Assembly: GCA_902580225.1 (NCBI GenBank)
Contig: CACHJU010000004.1
Coordinates: 1-64,000 of the forward strand
Length of the DNA stretch: 64,000 nt
Direction of reading: 5' to 3'
Origin: an uncultured Verrucomicrobiota bacterium
GTDB taxonomy: Bacteria; Verrucomicrobiota; Verrucomicrobiia; Opitutales; Seribacteraceae
Shown here: in pieces, positions 53,763-63,700 of the stretch
Layout: each line of letters begins with the position of its first letter
How positions within the stretch are numbered: position 1 is the stretch's first letter
Made by a program: the position numbers and the translations under genes
Notes under the pieces: generated by a model
Databases searched by the model: none
What the model was told of the DNA's origin: nothing
The model's input: only the letters and a program-made list of their open reading frames with translations

Positions 53763-55742
53763 ATGAAGGAGGAGGAGTTGAACTTTATTAGAACCTGGGG
53801 AACTTTGCTTTGTTCAACCGAGCGGAGATTAAAGGAATTAGCCTGGGAGCTTGCGGATGCAAGAAGGTACAAACAGTTTGCGATTCCAAAGTCTAATGGA
53901 GGGCTGCGGATAATTAGTGAGCCGATTGATTCTCTAAAGGAGATTCAGCGTTTGTTGCTTGTTATTATGGAAAGGTCATACGAGCCACTCGGGAATTCTC
54001 ATGGTTTTATTTCACGGCGTAGCATACTCACGAATGCAAAGCCGCATGTCCGGAAGCCCTGGGTTTTTAATACTGATATAGAAAAGTTTTTTCCGACAAT
54101 ACGAATGGAAAGAATCAAACAGGTACTATCCGATATAAGGTTGAAATTTCTACTCGATGTTCCAGGTAATCAAAATGCAGTCACTTTTAAAGAGGTAAGA
54201 TTGAGTGCAGAGATTGTATCATTGCTTGCGAATCTGTGCTGTTTCCGACAAGTCGAGGGTAGTGACGATCCAGAAAGCTGGTATGGTTTGCCACAGGGGG
54301 CACCTACATCTCCGATATTATCAGATATGGTAGCCCGAAAAATGGATGAGGACATACTCAGCTTTTGTGCGGATAGGGGTATTGAATATACCAGGTATGC
54401 GGATGATTTATCTTTTTCCCCTTTGGATCCGAAGGACTACTATGGGTACAAGCAATTAATTGTTGGGAGAGTTTCTAAAAACCCTGAGCTATGGACGGAA
54501 TTGAAGGAAATTATCAATAGTTATGGATTCCGTATTAACGCCAAGAAAAATAAATTGTTTTGTGGGAAGTCATGTAAGCAGGTGACCGGACTTTCAGTAA
54601 ATGAATTTCCTAATGTTCCAAGGAAGGTCATTCGTTCGATTCGACAGGATTTATATCTTTGGGATAAGCATGGGCACGACCGTGCAAATGATATTATTCA
54701 TGAAAGAAAGAATTACCGTCATAAAAAATGCCCTAAGCGTTTGAAGAATATGCTTCATGGTAAACTTATGTTCTTGTCTATGGTAAGAGGGAAGGGTGAT
54801 CCTGTTTATTTGCGGTTTGTACGTCGGTTTCAGGAATTGGAGAAACGGGATATGCTGAATTCATCCAGCGGGAATTTTTCCTGTAAATGGAGCCCCGTTA
54901 ATATGTGGGATGCAAACAGTAACTGGATGTCTCAGGCAGGAAGTGAGGAGATGAGATTCAGGGTAAACCTCGAGGATTTCCCTAGGCGGTCGGCCAAGCA
55001 CTTTGGTGACAGGAGAAGAATTTTTCTTCAAAAATCAGGGGATTTACGTGGCATGCTTAGAACCGAAGTGGGTGCCTGGGCGTATGAGCGTTTGCAGCAT
55101 ACTTTTAATCTACGGCAAAACCTGATGGATGAATTTACTTATGATCCATTTGTAAAGGGTGGTAAATGCCTACTTGAATATATGCTGGAAGCAGAGGCGT
55201 CTTACTTGCATCTTTTACATGATGAATTGATTGAAAGTCAGGCACATGATGCGTGGAGTGCGTTGTTCTTTCGACTCATGGAAATTAATGGAAATACTTG
55301 TTCAACAAAACTTTTGGATCCTGCATTCCGATGCCATATGGAGCATATCGACTGGGGTACTTTTTTCCGTCATCAAAATGACGAGTTTCTTTCTAAGCGG
55401 TATGGTTATGAAAAATTTGATCTTAATGATTTGTTAAGCATTGCGTCATCCCCCAAAAGGCGGGTAACACCAACATCTTCGCTTATGCTTTGGACTGCCT
55501 TGGCACCCATGGCCCTCAATACAAAGGACGAGGGTTTAGGTTCGCACCGTAAATTATTCCAACAGACTTTGGAGGATACTCCTCATTTTTTCCCACTTTT
55601 TGATGATGTGCTTACAAGTTGTGGCAGAACACGAAACGGGAACCCGCCGAGCTTATCCATGCACACTATGAGAAAAGGTATTTTTACTTTCATAAAAGCA
55701 TTTGGAGCAAAGCCTATTCATAAACAACTAGCACTTATTTAA
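53763..55742 (+). CDS. Retron-type reverse transcriptase with long C-terminal extension
   Basis: Start moved from the listed TTG (53745) to the ATG at 53763, which has GGAGG 9 bases upstream; 659 aa. RT motifs: VFNTDIEKFFPTIRMERI, LPQGAPTSPILSDMVARKMD and YTRYADDLSFS (catalytic YADD, about residue 211). The retron marks are NAKPH (X region, about 90) and VTGLSVNE (Y region, about 274). A normal retron RT ends near residue 340; here about 320 more residues follow (for example RTEVGAWAYERLQHTFNLRQ; DWGTFFRHQNDEFLSK), an alpha-rich region I do not recognise that could be the effector or a docking part. Two bases separate it from the next gene. Confidence 0.92.
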   Translation: MKEEELNFIRTWGTLLCSTERRLKELAWELADARRYKQFAIPKSNGGLRIISEPIDSLKEIQRLLLVIMERSYEPLGNSHGFISRRSILTNAKPHVRKPWVFNTDIEKFFPTIRMERIKQVLSDIRLKFLLDVPGNQNAVTFKEVRLSAEIVSLLANLCCFRQVEGSDDPESWYGLPQGAPTSPILSDMVARKMDEDILSFCADRGIEYTRYADDLSFSPLDPKDYYGYKQLIVGRVSKNPELWTELKEIINSYGFRINAKKNKLFCGKSCKQVTGLSVNEFPNVPRKVIRSIRQDLYLWDKHGHDRANDIIHERKNYRHKKCPKRLKNMLHGKLMFLSMVRGKGDPVYLRFVRRFQELEKRDMLNSSSGNFSCKWSPVNMWDANSNWMSQAGSEEMRFRVNLEDFPRRSAKHFGDRRRIFLQKSGDLRGMLRTEVGAWAYERLQHTFNLRQNLMDEFTYDPFVKGGKCLLEYMLEAEASYLHLLHDELIESQAHDAWSALFFRLMEINGNTCSTKLLDPAFRCHMEHIDWGTFFRHQNDEFLSKRYGYEKFDLNDLLSIASSPKRRVTPTSSLMLWTALAPMALNTKDEGLGSHRKLFQQTLEDTPHFFPLFDDVLTSCGRTRNGNPPSLSMHTMRKGIFTFIKAFGAKPIHKQLALI

Positions 55743-55744
55743 TT

Positions 55745-56134
55745 ATGATTAATTCGACAAAAAATACTGGATGGCTTTCGAAGAAGCCAAATACAAATCA
55801 CTTGGGTAAGGCGACCCATTCCGAGAGGGACCTGGTAGAGAGCACTTTGAGCTTACCTGGGCGGGTTCATGTAGTGGGAGATCTTGTTGAGCATGAAAGC
55901 GGATTTTCGAAACGGGAGCTGGTTATCTTGACTGACGATTATAGACCATCCCTTATCAGGTTTGAATTCCTGAACAAGGCCGCTGCTAGCCTGGATGGAT
56001 TGGTGGAAGAAGAAAAGGTGAAGGTAATCTTCCGGATTGAAGGCAGGGAGTGGAATGACAAGGTTTTGAATAATTTAATTGGCACTCAAGTTGATAGAAT
56101 CAGCGAGCAAGTGATCAAAACGGTACAGAATTAA
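55745..56134 (+). CDS. DUF3127-like OB-fold (SSB-like) protein
   Basis: A 129-aa protein starting 2 bp after the RT stop. Residues about 35-110 resemble DUF3127, an OB-fold family related to single-stranded DNA-binding proteins: PGRVHVVGDLVEHESGFSKR, ELVILTDDYRPSLIRFEFLN and VKVIFRIEGREWNDKVLNNL. An SSB-like partner beside a retron RT would be well placed to bind msDNA. The N-terminal 30 residues are polar and may be disordered. Similarity judged by eye. Confidence 0.65.
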   Translation: MINSTKNTGWLSKKPNTNHLGKATHSERDLVESTLSLPGRVHVVGDLVEHESGFSKRELVILTDDYRPSLIRFEFLNKAAASLDGLVEEEKVKVIFRIEGREWNDKVLNNLIGTQVDRISEQVIKTVQN

Positions 56135-56155
56135 GTTAACAGGAAGGATAAAAAT

Positions 56156-56389
56156 ATGAGTATGGAAGATGGAAAAAGGGAATCATTGGAAGCAGAGACT
56201 TTTGAGCTTTATGAAACAATCAGGCCAAGGGTGGAAGAGTTTTTGGATGAATGGTTTATCGTTGGAATATGTCCAGGATGTGGAAGCCGTGTTCTTATGG
56301 GAAGCCGAAACAATGGCTGGAATAAACTTCAACCTACTTATGATGCGGTTAAGAAGTGGAAAAAAGATAATCCAGTAGGTGGGGCGTGA
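56156..56389 (+). CDS. Small hypothetical protein A (77 aa), paralogue of the next
   Basis: It has a strong ribosome-binding site (AGGAAGG, 8 bases before ATG). The core RPRVEEFLDEWFIVGICPGC is followed by GSRVLMGSRNNGWNKLQPTYDAVKKWKK. The next small protein shares the pattern (RISEFMDEYIIIGKKAGRRQ), so they look like diverged copies. CPGC is a possible metal or redox pair but lacks a second Cys pair. Function unknown. Confidence 0.6.
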   Translation: MSMEDGKRESLEAETFELYETIRPRVEEFLDEWFIVGICPGCGSRVLMGSRNNGWNKLQPTYDAVKKWKKDNPVGGA

Positions 56390-56459
56390 TTGAAAATTTA
56401 CTCCATCATGTCTCAACCACAGGAAAACGGGAAATCTAAGAATATAATTTTTTGTTTAA

Positions 56460-56684
56460 ATGAATAATCATAGTGATGGAGAAGTGTTGCACGATGCAGT
56501 AGATGGCAGGATTTCTGAATTTATGGATGAATATATCATCATTGGAAAAAAAGCAGGACGCAGACAGAAAATGATTATCAGTACTATAAAGCAGGAGGAT
56601 GGATTTCTGTCTAAAATTTATGAGGAATGCCTGGAATGGGCCTACAGAAAAGGAAAGTATAATAAGGAAAATGAATATGAGTGA
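56460..56684 (+). CDS. Small hypothetical protein B (74 aa), paralogue of the previous
   Basis: RISEFMDEYIIIGKKAGRRQ parallels RPRVEEFLDEWFIVGICPGC of protein A, and DGFLSKIYEECLEWAYRKGK parallels its C-terminus, but the CPGC pair is absent. Its end overlaps the start of the acidic protein gene by 8 bases. A 70-bp gap with only an 18-codon ORF separates it from protein A. Confidence 0.6.
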   Translation: MNNHSDGEVLHDAVDGRISEFMDEYIIIGKKAGRRQKMIISTIKQEDGFLSKIYEECLEWAYRKGKYNKENEYE

Positions 56685-57012
56685 TGATATGCAATTAATT
56701 TTACCATTGGTAATGGATGAAAACATACAGATGGAAATCGAAATTTCGATGAGGGAAGATCTCATTCCAGGTTATGATTTAGCAGTTGTTGGTGAAACAG
56801 CAGATGGCCGTTTGATATATTCAGACGAAAAGATTGTAGAGATTCTTATGCAGAATGGAGTTGAATCCGAGGTGGATGCATACGAATACTTGGAGAATAA
56901 TATTCAGGGCAGTTACAGGATGCATTTGTTTGTTTCAGAAGAGGGGGGGATAGAGTCTATTTTTGAGGAGCATTATGAAAATGTTGAAATTTTATTATGT
57001 GATAATGAATAG
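56677..57012 (+). CDS. Highly acidic 111-aa protein
   Basis: Start placed at ATG 56677 (MSDDMQLILPLVMDENIQME), with AGGA upstream; the listed start is inside the previous gene. I count 28 Asp/Glu and 4 Lys/Arg, so it carries a strong negative charge. ESEVDAYEYLENNIQGSYRM is the most structured part. Such charge is typical of DNA-mimic or nucleic-acid-displacing proteins, but also of many small unrelated proteins. No family recognised. The 83 bp before the ATPase gene show no further ORF. Confidence 0.6.
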   Translation: MSDDMQLILPLVMDENIQMEIEISMREDLIPGYDLAVVGETADGRLIYSDEKIVEILMQNGVESEVDAYEYLENNIQGSYRMHLFVSEEGGIESIFEEHYENVEILLCDNE

Positions 57013-57095
57013 AAGTATACGGAATTTATAGATCTAGATAGAAATTTTTTTGTTGTTGCTAAAGTTAAAGTCTTGTCACTCATTAAATAACTTTT

Positions 57096-59219
57096 ATGGA
57101 CGAATCAGCTGCAGATATTATTCAATCGGTTAAACCCATTTATCCAGAAGGCTTAATTAACTGGATGGGCAATCGCGAGGGCGGCGTACGAATACCATTT
57201 CAAAAATCTTCTGGTCGGCCAAGTGGTGAGCAAATTGAAACGCCGTTAGTGAACAAATTGAACAGATGGGCGGCTGCTATTGCTAAAGGGGAAGAAGTTC
57301 CAAGAAATATAATCCTAGTCGGAGGTCCGGGAAATGGGAAGACCGATACTATTGAGGGGTGTATTGAATCTCTGGATTCAGAGATGGGTGCGGAGGGAAA
57401 GCTATTGGAAGCTTTTGAGAAAAAGTTTATCACTGAAGGTGAAGATTTGGCTCCCAGACGGGTTGATGTTGAAATCAAGAAATTAGGATTAAAGAAACCT
57501 CCTGAAAACATAGGCTCAATCATTCTAGTTCAGGACGCAACGGCCAACGATCCAGTCGCTGGAAAAAGTGCAGCCAGCCTCTTGTATGAGGAACTGGAAA
57601 CACTTTTAAATGCTGATTCGAAGGATATATATCTGTGCTGTGTGAACAGAGGGATTTTATCGCAGGCTGTGGCGATAGCATCGGGTCAGAATAGCAAGGC
57701 CCAGAAGCTTGTTTCTTTAATGACAAAAGCAGTCACAAGCAGTGCAGAGCCACCATCTTGTTGGCCGCTTGATGGATATCCTCAAATTGGCATATGGCCA
57801 ATGGATGTGGAGTCTCTTGTTTTTACTCCAGCAGGAAATGTAAAAACAGTTGCACACCAGATAATCTCGGCAGCTGTGGATAAGGAAAAATGGCCAGAAC
57901 CTTGTGAATCAGGTAGCAGGTGTCCATTTTGCCAAAACAGAAAATTACTCGAAAAAAGCTCTAATCAGGATGGGCTGGTTTCAATACTGCATTATTACGA
58001 GCTTTCATCAGGCAAGCGTTGGACATTCAGGGATCTGTTTTCTTTGATTCCATACATTATAGTCGGGGATCTAAACGAATTTGAGATAAAGGGTAAAAGG
58101 TTCAGCCCTTGTGAATGGTCAGCACAGCAGTTAAAAATAGCGAATGAGGGGCCAGCTGGTAGTCGGGAAAGAGTTTTGGCCCCTTTTCTACTTGCATCAC
58201 GCCTGTATTATCATCGCCTATTTCCGGTGTGGCCGTCTTTTAATAAAGGAGATTTCCTAAAGGCAAAACGTGAACTACTCAAATCTGGACAGAAAGATGA
58301 AGGTCTGCAAGCAGGAGCGGATTTATTCAAATTTTTCGCGGCTTCCGGGAAACTTTCAAGGATTTCGGGTGGAGAAATAATGGAGCGGGTTTGCGATAGT
58401 TTATGTCCAAACCTGGACCCTGGTAATATCACAGGTGAGCAAGTGTTGATTGAAAGAAATGGAGAGGGAATTACCATTGCAGATATTGAGAGTGATTTCA
58501 GCTTGTCCGTTAAAGATGGCCTGGAGGGTGTTAAGTTTCAGGTCGAGCAATTGGAGCGGGATATTCTCAAATTAGTTGCAAAAGCGGATGAATCTCTGAC
58601 GGAGGATAAGTTCCCCAGAAATCATTCAAGAAAGTGCCGCTTACTCCAGATTACGGTCAGGCAATTTTCATCCAGGCTGGTTAAACGCAGTTTGGGGACA
58701 AGACTGGGAATATGCAGCGACTCCATTCATTTTAAAGGTTATATAAATAAGGTCATGAACGGTGACGACGGTTTAAGCGAAGTCAGGAAGGCGATGAAGC
58801 TTTTAATTCACGAATCAAATTCATTTAAAGCAAACCTTGCTACAACCTTTGGGCAACCAATGGCAGAACGTTCGAGGGAAATATCCCTTATCATTGAAAG
58901 AACAATTAACCCTAAGCCATGTTCATCCGAATTAACATGTGAGTCGCGGCCTAAGGAGTCATTTTCTTTTCTGAAGATAGAAGGCCATTTTGTGCCTGTT
59001 ACTTTTCAACTTTATAAGGCCTTGCAAAATATAAAAGATGGGCTTCTTCAGGCCTCTCTTCCTAATGAAATTTTTTCTATGCTGGATTTGATAAAAGCTC
59101 TGGTATCTGGGAAGGTCGTCCGTGATAAAGACTACTTGCAGGAAGACGCAAAGATCGTAGTTGGCCGCAACAAAGAAAAAATATCTTTCTCGAATGGTAA
59201 GTTTTACTTTCTGAAATGA
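57096..59219 (+). CDS. Large P-loop ATPase (defence-type)
   Basis: A 707-aa protein. Walker A is NIILVGGPGNGKTDTIEG near residue 75. GSIILVQDATANDPVAGKSA (about 145) and the following IYLCCVNRGILSQAVA look like Walker B/sensor regions of an AAA-type domain. CPFCQNRKLL suggests a half zinc site with an upstream Cys in PCESGSRC. The last 250 residues are helical and unknown. Order and size (ATPase, 499-aa unknown, very large protein) recall DptF-DptG-DptH restriction modules, but homology is unproven by eye. It overlaps the next gene by four bases (ATGA). Confidence 0.7.
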   Translation: MDESAADIIQSVKPIYPEGLINWMGNREGGVRIPFQKSSGRPSGEQIETPLVNKLNRWAAAIAKGEEVPRNIILVGGPGNGKTDTIEGCIESLDSEMGAEGKLLEAFEKKFITEGEDLAPRRVDVEIKKLGLKKPPENIGSIILVQDATANDPVAGKSAASLLYEELETLLNADSKDIYLCCVNRGILSQAVAIASGQNSKAQKLVSLMTKAVTSSAEPPSCWPLDGYPQIGIWPMDVESLVFTPAGNVKTVAHQIISAAVDKEKWPEPCESGSRCPFCQNRKLLEKSSNQDGLVSILHYYELSSGKRWTFRDLFSLIPYIIVGDLNEFEIKGKRFSPCEWSAQQLKIANEGPAGSRERVLAPFLLASRLYYHRLFPVWPSFNKGDFLKAKRELLKSGQKDEGLQAGADLFKFFAASGKLSRISGGEIMERVCDSLCPNLDPGNITGEQVLIERNGEGITIADIESDFSLSVKDGLEGVKFQVEQLERDILKLVAKADESLTEDKFPRNHSRKCRLLQITVRQFSSRLVKRSLGTRLGICSDSIHFKGYINKVMNGDDGLSEVRKAMKLLIHESNSFKANLATTFGQPMAERSREISLIIERTINPKPCSSELTCESRPKESFSFLKIEGHFVPVTFQLYKALQNIKDGLLQASLPNEIFSMLDLIKALVSGKVVRDKDYLQEDAKIVVGRNKEKISFSNGKFYFLK

Positions 59220-60715
59220 AAATAGAAGATTTTATAAAGAAGCCTTTTTCCAATGATTGCCATGAATATGGATGCAGCTTGTTGGACATTTCGCCTAAAC
59301 CAGAATATGCAACTGGTGAGGTAGTCCTTGCATCTACATTAAGACGAATTGGATTCTCTGAATCTGGAGTCTCAGAGAAAAAAGTCTATTCCAATGGTAC
59401 AAATCTTGAAAAGAATCTTCGAAAGCAAAAACGGCCTAATATGGAAGAGGGTGCAAGTTATGTAGGTTTTGACCTGTGGGATTCTATAGTGCATGAAGCG
59501 ATAAAAAGCCCCAAGAAACCTCAGCAATCAGAAAGCAGATTTTTGCAGATTAGCCCTCTTGTCCCTGATGCCTCTTTATACTCTTCAACAAGTCGAGTCC
59601 GTGGTAATTCTTGGAATCCAGGTAGCTTGGTAGAAAAAATAGTTATTTTGGGATCTGAAGACGATGCCGCTGCAAATAAGAACTGGAAAGAGTTTTTTAA
59701 TGCTTTAAGCGTTGGTGAAAATGATGATGTCTGGGCCCGGTTTCTCCAAATGGAATTTACTGCCTGGAGGTCTGAAAAAAACATCAAGTGGACAGAGCCA
59801 TCGAAACTGAAAGCCTCTCAATTCAGCAATAAGTTTCTCTCAAAAGAAAGTCAGATACCTGCACAACAGTTTGTGTCAGATCTTTTGAAGATCATTGAGT
59901 TGAAGGATTATCTTACCAGAAGGCAATGGATAAGTATGATCGAATCAATTTTGAGAGTAGGGTCAGCTACGCATGTTCTGTGGCTATGCCGTGCTAATGA
60001 AAAATGCTTTGATCTGATTTACAACTTACTTGAAGGAGGGGAAGTTAAGAAGGATTTCAACTTGAATGAAATTTTTGCGGGGGGAGCTGGATTTTGGAGG
60101 TATGGTCAGCTTGCATACAATACGATTAATGATCTGGCTTCAGGCTTCATGCGTTCAAGGTTGGGAATTAATTTGATTATTTTGCATCTTAAGGAAGCAG
60201 GCTGTAAAGTTAGTGATAAGTGCTTAAGCGACGAGAAGAGCTTTGCCCAATTCCTAAAACAGATCGAATCCTTTCGTGGAAAGATTAGCTTTAAAGATTT
60301 CCGTGAGTCTTTTCAGAAAGCACTTGAGATTAATAAGAAAGAAATTGGTAAATCCAAAGTAGTTGAGTTTGTCAGAAGTGTTCTTGGCCAGAGGCAAACG
60401 AATGAGCATGGTCTGGAGAGCTATGATCAAGGGTTTTATCTTGGGAAAAAAGGAGACTACCGATCTTCTCCCTGGATTGTGTCCATGGGACCTGTTGCGG
60501 TAATCTCAATTGCTTATGCATGTACAAGTTTGAAAGACGGACCCGCTACTATCGACGATTTTTGTAATCATTTGAAAAATTATGGAATAGTTGTGGATGT
60601 TGAGGAGGTAGGCCGAAGTGGAATTGGAGAGACCTTAAGGAACCTGGGTCTGGTATTGGATAGTCCAGATGCTGAGGGTGGCATGATTATTATAAACCCT
60701 TTCAACCGCTCCTAG
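59216..60715 (+). CDS. Hypothetical middle component of the ATPase triad (499 aa)
   Basis: A soluble 499-aa protein coupled to the ATPase by an ATGA overlap. The first half is polar (SLLDISPKPEYATGEVVLAS). The most conserved-looking part is near the C-terminus: SYDQGFYLGKKGDYRSSPWIVSMGPVAVIS followed by DFCNHLKNYGIVVDVEE and GIGETLRNLGLVLDSPDAEG, reading like a winged-helix or HTH domain. No family recognised. Probably a subunit of a complex with its two neighbours. Confidence 0.6.
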   Translation: MKIEDFIKKPFSNDCHEYGCSLLDISPKPEYATGEVVLASTLRRIGFSESGVSEKKVYSNGTNLEKNLRKQKRPNMEEGASYVGFDLWDSIVHEAIKSPKKPQQSESRFLQISPLVPDASLYSSTSRVRGNSWNPGSLVEKIVILGSEDDAAANKNWKEFFNALSVGENDDVWARFLQMEFTAWRSEKNIKWTEPSKLKASQFSNKFLSKESQIPAQQFVSDLLKIIELKDYLTRRQWISMIESILRVGSATHVLWLCRANEKCFDLIYNLLEGGEVKKDFNLNEIFAGGAGFWRYGQLAYNTINDLASGFMRSRLGINLIILHLKEAGCKVSDKCLSDEKSFAQFLKQIESFRGKISFKDFRESFQKALEINKKEIGKSKVVEFVRSVLGQRQTNEHGLESYDQGFYLGKKGDYRSSPWIVSMGPVAVISIAYACTSLKDGPATIDDFCNHLKNYGIVVDVEEVGRSGIGETLRNLGLVLDSPDAEGGMIIINPFNRS

Positions 60716-60727
60716 GGTTATTTTATT

Positions 60728-63700
60728 ATGAATAATTTACTTAAGTATTTAGCCGAGTATGTACAGGGACAGTTTGATAAGCAATATGGTCAAAATATTA
60801 AGGAGCTAAGACTTAATTTCACCGGTATTCCAGAAGAACTTAGAAATAAGCTATTTGATTATTTTAAAGATCCTGCGGTAAGGCCATCTATTGAAATAGC
60901 CGAGGAAAAGTTTCACGTGCCAGTTTACTTGTTTGAGGACAAATCTTCAGACCCTGAAGACTGCCCTGATTTTGCCAAGTGTTCTGAAAGTTGGTGGGTG
61001 CGGGCAGTAAGAAATAATCAAAGCAAAAAGGTGTGCTTGATACTTTCCGACATGATTTCACAAGGTTCAGTGCTTTCCACAATAAATGTGATAGGTGTTC
61101 CACGTGAGATTAATACCGTTGATGAGTGGCTTGAGCAAGATCTCCTAAGAGAACTCGCAGATAAAATTTTAACGAGTATTTTTACAAATATTAAAATCGC
61201 TGAGAAAGCAAAGTTATTGCTGAACTGTGCGATTCAAAACGCCTGGGACTCAGAAGAGGGGTATAGGGAGAAAACGATATGCTGGAACCTTCTAGAAAAG
61301 GCTGCAGAGGTTCATGGCACAAATGAACATGATACAATCCTCAATTTTCTAGCTCATTTGGGTTTTCCATCCATTTCTAAATTGGAAGATTTTGGATCGA
61401 AGGAACACTTGTCAGTTCTTCTTGGACTGGCATCATTTTTAAATGATAGTGGTCTAAATGCTGGGTTTAGAAAACTAATTGAAAGGGCTGATAATCCTCC
61501 CGTTAAAAAAGCCCTTGAGAATTTTGAGAACCATTTGTTCGAAATGGGAGTAAACGACGCAACTGAGTTTGCAACCAGTCCGTTCAGATTCTTTAACCCT
61601 TTAGGAAAGACAAACTTTGAAATATCGGAGTGGTGGAATACTTTAAATTGTGTATGTCTCGCTGATCTACTTGATTACAATCAAGCGGTTTCTGAAGGCA
61701 GTATAATAATTGAGCCGCAGGACCCTTTTTTACCAGCCCAGTCAGGACTCCCGCACCTTTTTAGAAACAAAATCACTTTCTCGATCTCAATTGGAGATAC
61801 CGAAAGTGAAGTTTTAAACGGAATAGAAATAAAGATATACCGTGCTAGTGGCAGTGCAAAACTTCAGTTAATCAAAGATGGAATTTCCATTTCTAATGAG
61901 GAGCCAATCGAATATGAGGATGATGATTTACCTGAACATGACAGGTTTGTACGGTATAAAATAGAAGCAGAAGGTTTTAAGCCATCGGTAGTAAAAGTAA
62001 TATCACTGGATAATTATAAACCTGGAGTGGTGGTTTTTTCACGATCAGCAAAAAAAGTTTCTCTTTTTAAAGAAAATACAAAGGCAAAAAGTAGGGCTAA
62101 TGAAAATAAGAAACAGCCACGCTTTGAGTCTAACTTATCCCTTAAAAATATGGGTAAGCACAATCTGGAATTGTTTGCCTCTAAGAATTTCGATCCAGGT
62201 GAAATTATGCATGGGTATGAGATTGATTCTGAGCATATAAATGAGGATGTTGAGAGGCCAATAAACAAGGTTGATGAGAATAAATATGTTTGCCTTATTG
62301 ATACCGACGAGGAGTGCGAATGGGAGTTTTTTACAGTTGGTAATGATAAATCTGCTGTACCTTATTTGATTTATGTAACGGCAGAAGACATCCCGCAACA
62401 GGGAGTATCTACTGAGTTTGAGAGGCTTGTCCTGTCAAATCTTCCAGATTATGAAGGAGGAAATTCAACAAATGTAAAAGTTGAACCTAAAATCTCCAGA
62501 ATATCTGAGTACGAAGAATGGATCCTGAACAACGATGATTCATATTACCCTGTTATTATAGGACCGGATTATATTGATTGTTGGAAAAATCCAGACTGGA
62601 AAGAAAAGCCAGTTCTTTCGCAATACCGTATTAATGAAGATCCGCGACCCTTAGGTAATGATTTTAATGTTCCCGAGGATTTTATTTCTTCCAGAACTGA
62701 ACTATTTAAGATTTTGAGGGAATCGTTTGGGGATAACATAAATTTGGCATCAGTATCGATGCTCAAATTTGGCGATCTGATGAAGAGCGAAGGCTTCAAT
62801 GGTAAACTTAATACTTTCTTGAAATCTTATATCAACTGGATTGAAAATGACTTTTTATCTGCTTTTTGGGCTGATACACTAACCGTTTTTGGTAACATTC
62901 AGGATATGGAGGTCCTCGGTGCAAAACCTTATGCTATACTTTTGTCACCTTTTCATCCTTTAAAACTTGCCTGGCAGTGTAATGCTCAGCATATCCTGCA
63001 AGACGCAGCTGAGAAAAATATGAATTGTCCAGCTGCGAGCTTGTTAAACCCCGGATCTTTTCCCGATTGCATTACCCTGCCATGCCGTACTGCTAGTAAT
63101 CAGCTTAATTATATTGATTTTGTGGCAATGCCAAGCACTTCAAGTTACTGGGGCGTTCTTTGGTCAGTTGAAGCTCTTGATCTACTTGCTAGCTCTGATT
63201 CCCAAACTATTTTTGATGTTGAATTTGGAATTGAAGTACAAGGGTTGTCGGGTGGATTCAGTTCAAAGCAGGTAGAGCGTTCGATTGATGAAGTCTGGCG
63301 TTTGCTTTCTGCTAAATCTTCGCTGAGGTTAGGAATCCGAAGCAGAATAAGGGCACAAACCAGTTGCAATCAAGGAATTGAGGACTGGTGTTTGAACAAC
63401 CTTGGTGCTGAGTCAGATCCATGGAATATTTCTGCACCACGTTCATTAATCGTTAATGATCAAAGGGAACCAGAGTTGCATCCAGAACAATCAGCCTTGT
63501 CAATACTAACCAGATCAACTGGTTCCGCTGTTAGCTGGTTTCATTCAGGTGATACGAATGGTAAAATGGATGATCTTGCAGTCATTGCTCATTTGGGCCT
63601 AATGAATTCAAGGACTGAGAAACATGGAATAAATTCTGCCATTGATGGCAGTTGTTTGTCTAGGTGGCGGGTAAGGAAAGGAATAGATCAATCCTTTATA

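Noticed and set aside
53344-53763. 139-aa ORF ending in TAATG at the RT start
   Set aside because: It covers the proposed msr-msd RNA and its sequence follows the inverted repeats; no domain or ribosome-binding site supports it. The TAATG overlap is noted but likely chance.
53745-55742. Diversity-generating retroelement or group II intron RT
   Set aside because: The RT carries retron X and Y region marks (NAKPH, VTG), and no template/variable repeat pair, maturase domain or intron RNA was seen.
56419-56475. 18-codon ORF between the two small paralogues
   Set aside because: Too short, overlaps the next start, and has no supporting motif.
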